From JBEKCD01 sp050015055 (GTDB lineage: Archaea; Thermoproteota; Bathyarchaeia; Bathyarchaeales; Bathycorpusculaceae): DNA of 64,000 bases. Location: contig JBEKCD010000002.1 in assembly GCA_050015055.1 (NCBI GenBank), positions 62,001 to 126,000 of the forward strand, in the 5' to 3' direction. Every line of letters begins with the position of its first letter. The stretch's first letter is position 1. Positions 1-8,082 of the stretch are shown here, in pieces. Under the pieces are notes generated by a model that worked only from the letters and a program-made list of their open reading frames with translations, was not told the origin of the DNA and did not search any database. The position numbers were made by a program, and so were the translations under genes.

Positions 1-1
1 G

Positions 2-250
2 ACACCTGCTGAAGCTATTACGGCCACTACGATTAACGCTGCATATGCTGTGAGCCGAGCAAACGAGGTCGGCAGCTTGGAAGTGGGAAAGAAGGCTGAT
101 GTCATCATCCTAGACGTACCTAGCCACAAGTTTCTCGGCTATCGATTCGGTGTTAACTTGGTTGACAAGGTGATTAAGAACGGGAGAATCGTGGTTGACA
201 AAGAGGCAAGTCGCAGCGAGTTTCGGCTTCTGGAAAAACAGAAAATGTAA
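2..250 (+). CDS. hutI: Imidazolonepropionase, C-terminal fragment (cut by window edge)
   Basis: The last 82 residues of imidazolonepropionase, which opens the imidazolone ring to N-formimino-L-glutamate in histidine degradation. The fragment starts inside the TPAEAIT segment and continues with an amidohydrolase-type ending: EVGSLEVGKKADVIILD, then FGVNLVDKVIKNGRIV. This closing beta-domain, with its Gly-Lys-x-Ala-Asp turn, is characteristic of the amidohydrolase superfamily. The metal-binding residues lie upstream of the window. The frame is open from base 2, so any start inside the window would be artificial. Urocanate hydratase follows 94 bp downstream on the same strand, and this pairing makes hutI the best call over other amidohydrolases. 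Confidence 0.85.
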   Translation, partial: TPAEAITATTINAAYAVSRANEVGSLEVGKKADVIILDVPSHKFLGYRFGVNLVDKVIKNGRIVVDKEASRSEFRLLEKQKM

Positions 251-344
251 ACGCGCCATCGAACTATATCCTCAAACAGGTTGGAAACGATTTTGGGCAA
301 AGAATTAAAGTGCGCCACCAGTTCTTGGTTCGTGGTGAACCCCA

Positions 345-2003
345 TTGGTTGAGCTAAGGAAGCCCGTCCACTGCTTGACCGGACAAGAACTACACTGCAG
401 GAACTGGCAGATTGAAGGCATTCTGCGCATGCTCTGCAATGTTGTTGACCCGGAAGTGGCCAAGGATCCTGAAAGACTCATTGTCTATGGAGGAACTGGA
501 AAAGCTTGTCGGAACTGGGAGTGTTTTGACCGCGTGGTCGAAACGCTCACGGAACTAGAGCCCGACGAAACCATGCTGATTCAAAGCGGAAAACCCGTCG
601 CCGTTTTCAAGACGCACACATGGGCTCCCAGAGCCTTGATAGTCAATTCAATGCTCGTGCCGAAGTGGGCCACTTGGGACTACTTCTACGAGTTAGAGCA
701 GAAAGGCTTGATTATGTACGGGCAGATGACGGCTGGATCCTGGGCGTACATTGGAACACAGGGGATTCTGCAGGGCACGTACGAAACGATGGCCGCCGTT
801 GCAAAAGAGCACTTTGGCGGGAACCTGAAGGGAAGACTCGTCTTGACTGCAGGTCTCGGTGAAATGGGAGGTGCCCAACCTCTGGCTGTAACGATGAACG
901 AAGGCGTCGCTTTGGTTGTGGAGGTTGACAAGCGAGCTATTGACCGCAGGATTAGACACAAGTATCTGGAAACATGGACCGACAGCTTGGACGAAGCTGT
1001 TAAATTGGCTCGCCAAGCAAAACGTGAGCGCATCCCTAGAAGCATAGGTTTACTCGGCAACGCTGCAGAAGTACACCCCGAACTTCTCAGACGAGGCATA
1101 ATCCCCGATGTCCTAACCGATCAGACCAGCGCGCACGACCCTCTGAACGGTTACTACCCAGCAGGCCTGAGCAAAGAAGAGGCGGACGAACTGAGAAAGA
1201 GTGACCCGAAAGATTACTGCAGACGAGCCAACGAAAGCATGCGTCTGCACGTCGAAACCATGGTAAAGATGATGCAGAAAGGCGCTATAACGTTTGATTA
1301 CGGAAACAACCTGCGAGAACAGGCTAGCCGAGCAGGCTTCAAGGAGGCATTTGCATTCCCAGGCTTCGTGCAGCGATACATCAGACCGATGTTCTGCGAA
1401 GGGAAGGGACCCTTTCGCTGGACGTCGCTCGTGGGCAACGAGAACGACATTTACACGCTGGACGACGTGCTTCTGAAGGATTTTGCTTATAACAAGGAAC
1501 TGTGCCGCTGGATAATGAAGGCCAGGGAGCAGGTGAAGTTCCAAGGCTTGCCTGCGAGAGTCTGCTGGCTTGGCTTCGGCGAAAGGGCAAGATTTGGAAA
1601 AACCATAAACAGCATGGTTGCCGACGGCAGCCTTTCTGGACCAGTTTGGATAGGCAGAGACCACTTGGACGGTGGAAGCGTTGCATCACCGAACCGCGAG
1701 ACCGAAGGCATGAAAGATGGAAGCGACGCGATTGCCGATTGGCCCATACTCAACGCTCTAATAAACGCTGTTGGAGGAGCAACATGGGTCAGCGTGCACC
1801 ACGGCGGCGGCGTCGGCATAGGCTACAGCATCCACGCTGGAATGTGCCTAGTGGCTGACGGAACCGAAGAAATGGAACATCGAATAGTGACGGTGCTGAC
1901 GACAGACCCGGGAATGGCCATAGTCAGACACGCAGACGCTGGCTACGAGAAGGCTCAGAGAATTGCAAAAGAGAAAAACGTTAAGATGCCAATGCTGAAA
2001 TAA
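345..2003 (+). CDS. hutU: Urocanate hydratase
   Basis: Converts urocanate to 4-imidazolone-5-propionate using tightly bound NAD+ as an electrophile; cytoplasmic, second step of histidine degradation. At 552 residues it has the normal family length. Family segments are visible: VVYGGTGKACRNWECFD-type N-terminus (here IVYGGTGKACRNWECF), LIQSGKPVAVFKTH, MYGQMTAGSWAYIGTQGI, VLTAGLGEMGGAQP (the NAD-binding region) and a C-terminal HHGGGVGIGYSIHAGM. The TTG at 345 is the first usable start: an in-frame TGA sits three codons upstream (336-338), and the N-terminus matches the family from there. It follows hutI and probably shares its transcript. The protein is mostly known from bacteria, so horizontal acquisition is plausible. 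Confidence 0.95.
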   Translation: MVELRKPVHCLTGQELHCRNWQIEGILRMLCNVVDPEVAKDPERLIVYGGTGKACRNWECFDRVVETLTELEPDETMLIQSGKPVAVFKTHTWAPRALIVNSMLVPKWATWDYFYELEQKGLIMYGQMTAGSWAYIGTQGILQGTYETMAAVAKEHFGGNLKGRLVLTAGLGEMGGAQPLAVTMNEGVALVVEVDKRAIDRRIRHKYLETWTDSLDEAVKLARQAKRERIPRSIGLLGNAAEVHPELLRRGIIPDVLTDQTSAHDPLNGYYPAGLSKEEADELRKSDPKDYCRRANESMRLHVETMVKMMQKGAITFDYGNNLREQASRAGFKEAFAFPGFVQRYIRPMFCEGKGPFRWTSLVGNENDIYTLDDVLLKDFAYNKELCRWIMKAREQVKFQGLPARVCWLGFGERARFGKTINSMVADGSLSGPVWIGRDHLDGGSVASPNRETEGMKDGSDAIADWPILNALINAVGGATWVSVHHGGGVGIGYSIHAGMCLVADGTEEMEHRIVTVLTTDPGMAIVRHADAGYEKAQRIAKEKNVKMPMLK

Positions 2004-2089
2004 GCGCACGCTTGTTCCTCAAAACAAAATACTGCCCCCCAAAGCTTGAGATCAAGTCCATTTGCGAGAACTCAAAACGCGCATGTGAA

Positions 2090-2101
2090 AAAGCTTATAT
2101 T
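2090..2101 (+). promoter_or_regulatory. TATA-type promoter of the 2137 gene
   Basis: An AT-rich archaeal TATA-like box (aaagcttatatt) preceded by purines. Transcription would begin about 25 bp downstream, near 2120-2125. This decides the start of the next gene: a possible in-frame TTG at 2101 lies inside the box, so the ATG at 2137 is the plausible start. Confidence 0.55.
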
Positions 2102-2136
2102 TGCAAGGCCAAAAAAGGGACGGCAGGGTTTTAAAA

Positions 2137-2658
2137 ATGAGTGAAAAGAAAGTTGTTAGCAGAAACATTGCAATAGGAATCGGAGTGTTGTGCATTATTC
2201 TATTAGTTGGTTTGGTCGGAGTAGCAATTCATTACGCATCAATGCTAAACGATAAGGATTCTCAAATAGCTGACCTCCAAAACCAGGTCACGTTTGACAG
2301 TTCCACCGTTGATAGGCTCACTGCCATAGTCAATTTGACTAATTCAACAGTGTGGGTGAATGATGAATCTATAAATCAACCAGCAGGAAATTCCTCCAGC
2401 ACCTACACTTCCTGGTCGTACGCTGTAAGCTATGCGGGTTACGTCGTCGTAGACATCCTGTCTTCTTCTAATTCCAACACCTATGTTGAATTGAAATATT
2501 CGTGGAATGGAGTTAACTATGACAATACTGTAAACGTTGGTTCAGGCGGTTCAGCATGGTTCCCAGTCCTTCCCTCAAACAACATAGAGGTTCGAGTGAT
2601 TACCAATAGCTTCTTCACTAGTGCCTCGGAGACACTGACGATAACATACTGGTATTGA
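2137..2658 (+). CDS. Membrane-anchored extracytoplasmic protein of unknown function
   Basis: Family not recognised. A short charged N-terminus (MSEKKVVSRN) is followed by one hydrophobic segment of about 25 residues (residues 11-36), then a short heptad-like stretch (DKDSQIADLQNQV). The rest is a Ser/Asn/Thr-rich, beta-strand-like domain ending in aromatic residues (LTITYWY). The layout suggests a signal anchor with the domain outside the cell. The absence of Cys in the outer domain and the polar, possible N-glycosylation sequons (NLTNST, NSS) fit a surface location. The start is the ATG at 2137 because the upstream TTG overlaps the TATA box. It is probably a single-gene unit; the hutU stop is 133 bp upstream. 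Confidence 0.7.
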   Translation: MSEKKVVSRNIAIGIGVLCIILLVGLVGVAIHYASMLNDKDSQIADLQNQVTFDSSTVDRLTAIVNLTNSTVWVNDESINQPAGNSSSTYTSWSYAVSYAGYVVVDILSSSNSNTYVELKYSWNGVNYDNTVNVGSGGSAWFPVLPSNNIEVRVITNSFFTSASETLTITYWY

Positions 2659-2787
2659 AGTTTCACGCGCTGGCTTGTCCCAAAATTGGTCTAAATTGAT
2701 CATGAACTTATTTTCGGGTTTGGGGGGCAGATTTGAGGCGCACAGCCCACTGCGCACACACTTCAAATTTTGAATCTTTTGGGTTCT

Positions 2788-2906
2788 GGGATAAAACTTC
2801 ACCCTTGTGTGTCTGACCAACGACGATTCGTGGTAGAACTGGCTGCTACCGAAAGGACGGTATAGCCAGACGTACAGCCACACAAGCATTGCTAGAGTTT
2901 TATCCC
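2788..2906 (+). ncRNA. Candidate structured RNA with nested helices
   Basis: Noncoding sequence between two convergent genes that folds by eye into a multi-branch structure. The closing helix is 11 perfect base pairs (2788-2798 with 2896-2906). A second perfect 8-bp helix pairs 2804-2811 with 2879-2886. Inside it are two hairpins: 2816-2834 (seven pairs with one bulged A, loop CGAT) and 2839-2869 (CTGGCT and TACCG pairing with CGGTA and AGCCAG, loop AAAGGA). An AT-rich box at 2761-2772 is spaced for a start near 2790 on the plus strand; no such box is seen on the other strand. Strand and function are inferred. It could instead be a palindromic mobile element or a 3' UTR structure. Confidence 0.45.
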
Positions 2907-2916
2907 GCTCATGATA

Positions 2917-2931
2917 GCACGCGCGGCGTGC
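2917..2931. other. GC-rich hairpin 3' of the structured element
   Basis: A perfect 6-bp inverted repeat, GCACGC with GCGTGC, separated by three bases. It lies 10 bp after the structured element and 40 bp before the stop of the minus-strand radical SAM gene. No T-tract follows, so it is not a standard terminator. It also contains a CGCG core like other intergenic elements in the window. Confidence 0.4.
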
Positions 2932-2971
2932 GTGCAGACTTGAGATGCTGTGCGAAGTCGTCTGAAAGACA

Positions 2972-3769
2972 TTAGAACAACAACTGGCAAGGGATGTTTT
3001 CCTTTGTGAAAGCGATGGCAAGCTCTGTTTTCTGGCGGTTGAAGAATTCACTTGTCAATGCGTATTCAAGTTTGTTCTCTCTGTAGACCCAATCTGCGTA
3101 GTGATAGTTCATTCTGTCGATGAGAACGTGATCAACGTTTCCAGTCAGCTGTGTCACCAAGTCTTCGGCCTCTGGTAGTAGTGGTGCGATCATGGCGAAG
3201 GTTTTGATGCCTTCTGAGTGCAGTTTCTTGAGTGTTTCTGTTCGTTCTTTGATCGAGGGGGCGTTTGGTTCGAAAATTTCCCTGATGTTCTCGCTTGCGG
3301 TTGTGATTGTGAAGCCTACTTCAACATCGCGGAGTCTCTTCAGCAAATCTAGATCGCGCGTCACTATAGGCGATTTGGTCTGAATGGTGACAGGCCACTC
3401 GTGTTCTGTTAGGATTTCGAGACATGTTCGCGTAACCTTGTAGTGTTTCTCAAGAGGCTGGTAAGGGTCGCATAATCCGCTTATCCAGACTCTGCCCGCT
3501 TCTTTCCTTTGTATTTCAAGCCGCAAGAGGTCTCCGGCGTTCGTTTTCACATCGACGAATCTCCCCCAATCTTCTCGGTGACCAGTGAACCTCTTTATGA
3601 AACGCGCGTAGCAGTAGGCGCAGCCGTGTTCACAGCCGATGTAAGGATTAATGGTGTACTCGAAAACCTTGGATTTGGACAATATTGTTTTTGCATGGAC
3701 ATCTTTGACTATCAGGGGAACATCAACCCTCCTGACTATGCATGTAACTCCGTTCTGAAGGACACACAT
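2972..3769 (-). CDS. Radical SAM protein, spore-photoproduct-lyase-like (SPL) family
   Basis: A 265-residue radical SAM protein of the SPL-like group (COG1533 type). The iron-sulfur motif is CEHGCAYC (Cys46, Cys50, Cys53; CX3CX2C), preceded by the family segment TINPYIGC and followed by YARF. Later segments WISGLCDPYQPLE and TIQTKSPIVTRDLDLL match the family. The motif would hold a 4Fe-4S cluster that cleaves S-adenosylmethionine. The substrate is unknown for this group; many members are not DNA repair enzymes. The ATG at 3769 is used, but a TATA-like stretch only about 8 bp upstream makes a slightly later start possible. It is convergent with the 2137 gene and stands alone. Confidence 0.82.
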   Translation of the reverse strand: MCVLQNGVTCIVRRVDVPLIVKDVHAKTILSKSKVFEYTINPYIGCEHGCAYCYARFIKRFTGHREDWGRFVDVKTNAGDLLRLEIQRKEAGRVWISGLCDPYQPLEKHYKVTRTCLEILTEHEWPVTIQTKSPIVTRDLDLLKRLRDVEVGFTITTASENIREIFEPNAPSIKERTETLKKLHSEGIKTFAMIAPLLPEAEDLVTQLTGNVDHVLIDRMNYHYADWVYRENKLEYALTSEFFNRQKTELAIAFTKENIPCQLLF

Positions 3770-3933
3770 ACCCCGCTATAACTATTGTCCAAGGTTCCGA
3801 TTTGGGTTGGTTGGACAAAACTTTACTCCCACACACAGAGGGAGTGTGTGTGAGAAGAAAGCTCTACGATTCATTAGACTGCAAATAGCGCGCGCTCAAC
3901 GCTACAAGCAAAAGCCTGTTTCCTCAGTTTTCT

Positions 3934-5769
3934 CTATGCGCGTAGAGTTGGGTTCTTCGTGCCTTTTTTTCGTAGCATGGCTAAAGCTGAACTAACAATC
4001 AGTGTAATCGCCAAGATAGACGCCAAGATTCCCGTGCTTGGGAATTCTGGTATTTGATTGTTAGCTACTGTGAAGGAAAGCGTGTTTGAAGCTCCGACGA
4101 GGCCTAGTGCGTCTGCCGCGTAGATTGTTAGCGTGTGTGTGCCTGCGGTTAGCCCTGTCAGAGTGATGTTCTGACTCGTGATGGTGTTTATTTGTCCGTC
4201 TAGGCTGTAAGCAGCCCATGAGACAGGCTTGTTTATTGTAAAGTTTAACAGTACACTGTTGGTGTTAAACGTACTGTTTTGCGTTGATTGGATGGAAACG
4301 TCTACCGGCACGGTGTCTACTCCAAAGCTTCCAAAGTATACAGTGTTTGAGGATCCGGTGTTAAATGCTGGGTCGGTGGCGTACACAGTTATGTTGTGGA
4401 ATCCGTCTGGAAGTTGGGGCAGGGTCGTGTTTCCAGTTATGGTGGCGTTTAATCCGTTGTCTATGGCATAGCCCATCCACTGAACGGGCTGGTTACTGTA
4501 GAAAGCCAAGGGAACATTGCTTGAAACGTATGTCTTGTTTTCAGGAGATAAGACTGTGATGGTTGGAGGCGTAATGTCCGTTTTTAGCGTGACCGTTGTG
4601 AGGTCGACATCAAGCCCGCCGTTACTGAAGGTGTTTGAGGCGCCTGCCATAGCAAAATTGTCAAGGCTCATCTCAACTAGAGAATATGCTCGGGTGAACC
4701 ATTTTTGCGGTTCTGTTACCGAGTCGTAGATTTCGTTCCACAGTATGCTGCCTGACGGATCAGTTATTAGCAAGCATGCTCGATCGCCAGTCATTGCATA
4801 GTTTCCATCACTGGTTTGGATCAGTGAATACACTCCAAGCCCTGGGTAAGTTTGGCTCCACATAATGTTACCAGACGAGTCAGTTTTTACCAGCCAAGCT
4901 CCGCGCGAGCCTGTGCTGTTAGTCATTGTCCAGCCTGCTAAGGCGTAGCCGCCATCGCCTGTTTTGATGACTGATTGCGGCATAGCCTCGTCGCTTGGTC
5001 CAGCATACGTCTGATTCCACTGGATGTTGCCAATGGAGTTAACTTTCACGAGTCCAAAAGCGTTAGAATACGCGGTTGCTAAAGCGTAGCCGCCATCGCT
5101 TGTTTGAACCGCAGAATTTGCACCTTGTCCAGGAAGAGTTTGGGTCCATATCATGTTCCCAGCGGAGTCTGTTTTGACCAGCCAAGTGCTTTGACCAGCC
5201 CCATCGGAAGAGTTTACGTAACCTGCTAGGAGGTATCCTCCATCGTTCGTTTGAATTATGGAGTTTGCCCCATCGTCTAGGAGACCACCGTATGTCGCGT
5301 TCCATTGCATGGCACCGTTTGAATCAGTTTTAACCAGCCACATGTCAGTTCCGCCTGCGCCAGAGGAATTTGTATAGCCTGCCAGCGCATAACCGCCGTC
5401 GCTTGTTTGAATCACACACTTTGCCACATCATCCTGTGCTCCACCATAAATTTCGTTCCATTGTGCCGAGGGATACGAGGGCGTAATATCTCCCATGGCG
5501 TCGCAATAGGGCGTGTCCTTCAAAAGCCACATGTCTGAGCCACCCGCACCATAAGATCTGGTGTAGCCTGCCAACGCATAGCCGCCGTCACTAGTCTTTA
5601 TCATGGAATAAGCTACATCATCCTTTGATCCACCAAAACCGGCGCTACACTCTGACAATGGACCATAAGCTGCCCTAACTGGAACGCAAAAACAGGAAAA
5701 ACCAACCTCCAGCAAGATCAAAAATATACCAACAAGAATCATGCGGTATCTTAAAGAGTGAACGTCCAT
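3934..5769 (-). CDS. Secreted surface protein: seven-repeat propeller, Ig-like domains, PEF-type C-terminal anchor
   Basis: A 611-residue exported protein. Residues 1-33 form a signal peptide. About seven repeats follow, each with a core like TSDGGYALAGY plus W-x-VKTDSxG (for example DMWLVKTDSNG and STWLVKTDSAG), consistent with a seven-bladed beta-propeller. Two Ig-like or chitobiase-type beta domains follow (PPTITVLSPENKTYVSSNVPL; then VDVSIQSTQNSTFNTNSVLL). The end is tripartite: IPEFPS, a hydrophobic segment and an RKKGTKN basic tail, resembling PEF-CTERM sorting or anchor signals. It probably sits outside the membrane, anchored or processed at its C-terminus; the ligand is unknown. It is monocistronic, with a TATA-like cttaata about 17 bp upstream of the ATG. 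Confidence 0.8.
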   Translation of the reverse strand: MDVHSLRYRMILVGIFLILLEVGFSCFCVPVRAAYGPLSECSAGFGGSKDDVAYSMIKTSDGGYALAGYTRSYGAGGSDMWLLKDTPYCDAMGDITPSYPSAQWNEIYGGAQDDVAKCVIQTSDGGYALAGYTNSSGAGGTDMWLVKTDSNGAMQWNATYGGLLDDGANSIIQTNDGGYLLAGYVNSSDGAGQSTWLVKTDSAGNMIWTQTLPGQGANSAVQTSDGGYALATAYSNAFGLVKVNSIGNIQWNQTYAGPSDEAMPQSVIKTGDGGYALAGWTMTNSTGSRGAWLVKTDSSGNIMWSQTYPGLGVYSLIQTSDGNYAMTGDRACLLITDPSGSILWNEIYDSVTEPQKWFTRAYSLVEMSLDNFAMAGASNTFSNGGLDVDLTTVTLKTDITPPTITVLSPENKTYVSSNVPLAFYSNQPVQWMGYAIDNGLNATITGNTTLPQLPDGFHNITVYATDPAFNTGSSNTVYFGSFGVDTVPVDVSIQSTQNSTFNTNSVLLNFTINKPVSWAAYSLDGQINTITSQNITLTGLTAGTHTLTIYAADALGLVGASNTLSFTVANNQIPEFPSTGILASILAITLIVSSALAMLRKKGTKNPTLRA

Positions 5770-6063
5770 AGGCCAACCCCTATTAAGTCTAATATGATCT
5801 CTCGCGCGCTTTTATTTCTAATGTTTAGAACGTATGTCCTGATGATTCTCTATGGATAACGATGTGCATGGGGCGCAGTATAACACATCTGAAAGCAGTT
5901 AGTGGAATCAATAGTTTGAAGGCGCTACGGCCTATCTAGCGCGCGCACCGGTGTGCGTGAGAAGGACGAGCGGGCGTTTTTTTTGGTAATATTCTGCTGC
6001 TTGAAATGCCGTTTAAGTGTCCGTTTCAATTTGATTGATCAGTTGGATGACTGAGGTTGAAGA

Positions 6064-6210
6064 ATGTCGCAAGTGAAGTGCCCCAAGTGTGGAGCAGAAA
6101 TAGTGCCCTATGCAGTGGGTTTTCCTCATGAGAAAGTATTTGTCAAGGTTTGCACCAACTGTGCTAAACTCAGGTTATCTAATCAAATGAAGGCTCTGAA
6201 GGCCTTTTGA
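6064..6210 (+). CDS. Small zinc-ribbon protein (48 aa)
   Basis: Encodes MSQVKCPKCGAEIVPYAV at its start, with a second pair of cysteines in VKVCTNCAKL. The CPKC and CTNC knuckles, 23 residues apart, would bind one zinc ion. A good ribosome-binding site (gaggt at 6052-6056) lies 7 bp before the ATG. Function unknown; small zinc ribbons of this kind are common in archaea and may bind nucleic acid or proteins. It stands alone, convergent with the isochorismatase-like gene; a C-rich stretch (tgcccccc) follows its stop. Confidence 0.65.
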   Translation: MSQVKCPKCGAEIVPYAVGFPHEKVFVKVCTNCAKLRLSNQMKALKAF

Positions 6211-6254
6211 TCCCCGCCGGTTTTGCCCCCCTAGCTCACTAGCACGCGTCAGAA

Positions 6255-6749
6255 TTAGAGAAGAGTTTTCAAGGCGCCGAGAGAAATAGTTTCGCTGATA
6301 TCTTCCACGAACCTAATATGCTCCGCATTGTCCGAAGCGACAGAACCCTTCACTATTATCGGCACGAAATCAAGGTCTTGAGCACCTCTATATGTGGATA
6401 AAACGCAGAATTCTGCACAAAACCCCGTCACGATGACGGTGTCAACTCCTTGTTCTCTGAGTTTTTCTGCAAGACCTGTCTTCGCAAAAGAGTTGCCGTA
6501 GGTCTTGACTATGCGCGTATCCTGAGGCTCAACCTTCAAACTCTCAGGAACGTCAAAACCTGATTTGCCCGGTACGAGACCCTCATTGTCACTCCTGTGT
6601 TGTATGACAAAGATAGGTAAACTTTTCTTTCTGAAGAGAGCTATTGTCGCGTTTATGCATTCCACCGCCGACTTCAAGGAGTCAGAGCATGTCTGACTGA
6701 TGTCGAAAAACTCTTTCTGCACGTCTATTACGAGCAAAGCCGGTTTCAT
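6255..6749 (-). CDS. Isochorismatase-family cysteine hydrolase
   Basis: A 164-residue cysteine hydrolase of the isochorismatase/nicotinamidase fold. The expected Asp-Lys-Cys triad is visible: Asp9 in ALLVIDVQKEFFD, Lys82 in RIVKTYGNSF and Cys115 in GFCAEFCVLSTY. Members hydrolyse amides or vinyl ethers; the exact substrate cannot be read from sequence. The reading frame stays open much further upstream, but the ATG at 6749 is chosen because a strong GGAGG site (in gaggaggattgga) lies just before it and the family fold starts there. It is a single gene, convergent with the 48-residue zinc-ribbon gene. Confidence 0.82.
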   Translation of the reverse strand: MKPALLVIDVQKEFFDISQTCSDSLKSAVECINATIALFRKKSLPIFVIQHRSDNEGLVPGKSGFDVPESLKVEPQDTRIVKTYGNSFAKTGLAEKLREQGVDTVIVTGFCAEFCVLSTYRGAQDLDFVPIIVKGSVASDNAEHIRFVEDISETISLGALKTLL

Positions 6750-6999
6750 TTCCAATCCTCCTCCACAACAAATCAGTCTGGCCAAAACCTCTGAAGGATT
6801 CGCCGAATAAATCCTTTCTCCCAAGAAAATTGCTGCGCGCGCTGCGAGATTTAGTCTGAAAGTCCATGCTTTTGTAACAATTTTAAAATTTGAGCGACTT
6901 TTGAGCAATGTTGAAAGTATGGGAAAGTGTAACAACTCGGATTGCGCGCACTGGTAGCAATGAATACAACTCGAAGCGCGCACGCGCGTTCCCTAGCAA

Positions 7000-7010
7000 C
7001 TTTATTATTC
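7000..7010 (+). promoter_or_regulatory. TATA box of the SnoaL-like gene
   Basis: ctttattattc, placed for a transcript start near 7030, just before the GAGGTG ribosome-binding site at 7032-7037 and the ATG at 7044. Confidence 0.5.
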
Positions 7011-7043
7011 TAACAATGGCTATGGACTGTTGAGGTGATTGTG

Positions 7044-7475
7044 ATGAGTGTGAAGGAAAACATGAAATTGATGATGACTTTGGATGATGCTTGGAACAAT
7101 CAGGATTGGGAGACATTCAAGAAACGCCACGCAGCAAACGTTGCTGTTTACTGGCCGGGTCAGACAGAGCCAACAAGAGGGCGAGAAGCACATTACAAAG
7201 AATCTGTCGAATTCTTCAAAACGTTTGATAATAAGCTGGTTAATAATCCTTACAAGATTCTTTTCGGCGATGGCAACTACACTTGTTCTGTCGCTGACTG
7301 GACAGCAACCATGATAGGACCAATGAAAGGGCCAGATGGAAAAATCATTCAACCTACCCACAAAACGGCTAAGCTTGAGTTCTGCACCGTTGCCACTTGG
7401 AAAAACAACGAAATCATAGAGGAACGCCTTTTCTATGACGTAGTCGGAATGATGAAACAGCTTGGACTAATGTAA
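7044..7475 (+). CDS. SnoaL-like / NTF2-fold protein
   Basis: A 143-residue protein with the SnoaL-like (NTF2-fold) pattern: an N-terminal helix LDDAWNNQDWETFKKRHAAN, then VAVYWPGQ, a central strand VADWTATMIGPM, and a C-terminal sheet AKLEFCTVATWKNNEIIEERLFYD. The family includes polyketide cyclases, ketosteroid isomerase relatives and many proteins of unknown role; no substrate can be assigned. The ATG at 7044 is preferred to a GTG at 7035 because the ribosome-binding site (GAGGTG) overlaps the latter. A TATA box at 7000-7010 fits. It precedes the KEOPS gene cgi121 by 38 bp, a gap that contains a GCGCGCGC run. Confidence 0.75.
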   Translation: MSVKENMKLMMTLDDAWNNQDWETFKKRHAANVAVYWPGQTEPTRGREAHYKESVEFFKTFDNKLVNNPYKILFGDGNYTCSVADWTATMIGPMKGPDGKIIQPTHKTAKLEFCTVATWKNNEIIEERLFYDVVGMMKQLGLM

Positions 7476-7513
7476 TCAATGTTGAAGCGCGCGCGGGTCA
7501 TTGAGGAAGAACT

Positions 7514-8080
7514 GTGTTGGTGTATGTTCAGGAGTTTAGGAAGAACTGCGAAATAGTAGGTTTCAGGGACGTTAAGGTCAACGAAACTGACGCGTTTTTG
7601 GATGCAGTAGATAGGGACAAGCCTGCTGGTGTGGAAGTGCAGTTTTTTGACGCAGATCTTATTGCCACGTGGCAGCATCTCTACTTCGCCGTGTTGAACG
7701 CGCTTACAGCATTCAAGAACAGGGAGAACCTCTCCAAGAGTGTCGCGATGGAAACCCTGCTTTACGCCTCTGGGCGGAGGCAAATCCAGAAAGCTACACA
7801 GCTGCTCGGCATCAAACCCGCGTCGCGGAGCATGGCGGTTCTGATAGTCGGGAGTAAGGCCGAGGTTGTGCAAGAGGCGTTGGCAAAGGTTTCGAGGCAC
7901 GTTGGTGGGCAGCTTGACGATTCGGTTCTTGGGCTTTCAGGGGAAAAGGTGGAGAGAGTCAAGAGAGCTTTTGGTATTTCGGAGGCTGAGTTGGAAACGG
8001 TCATGGATGGAGACGGTTTGGAAGAGGCGCTTGTTGATCTTGTTGTAGAAAGGGTGGCGCTGTTGGCTACTGCACGCTGA
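7514..8080 (+). CDS. cgi121: KEOPS complex subunit Cgi121
   Basis: The Cgi121 (TPRKB-like) subunit of KEOPS, which installs threonylcarbamoyl-adenosine on ANN-decoding tRNAs; Cgi121 binds the Bud32 kinase and helps recruit tRNA. The diagnostic block VQFFDADLIATWQHLYFAVLNA, followed by KSVAMETLLYASGRRQI and KPASRSMAVLIVG, is present. Its 188 residues are close to the usual archaeal length. GTG start at 7514 after a gaggaa site. Other KEOPS genes (kae1, bud32, pcc1) are not in the window. Its stop lies 2 bp from the stop of the THUMP gene on the other strand, so the two genes meet tail to tail. Confidence 0.85.
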   Translation: MLVYVQEFRKNCEIVGFRDVKVNETDAFLDAVDRDKPAGVEVQFFDADLIATWQHLYFAVLNALTAFKNRENLSKSVAMETLLYASGRRQIQKATQLLGIKPASRSMAVLIVGSKAEVVQEALAKVSRHVGGQLDDSVLGLSGEKVERVKRAFGISEAELETVMDGDGLEEALVDLVVERVALLATAR

Positions 8081-8082
8081 CT

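Noticed and set aside
3824..3853. CA/GT-rich imperfect inverted repeat as a terminator
   Set aside because: Pairing needs a bulge, no T-tract follows, and simple CA/GT repeats pair by chance.
6750..6983. N-terminal extension of the isochorismatase-like gene to 6983
   Set aside because: A strong ribosome-binding site directly before the ATG at 6749 and the family fold start argue for the shorter form.
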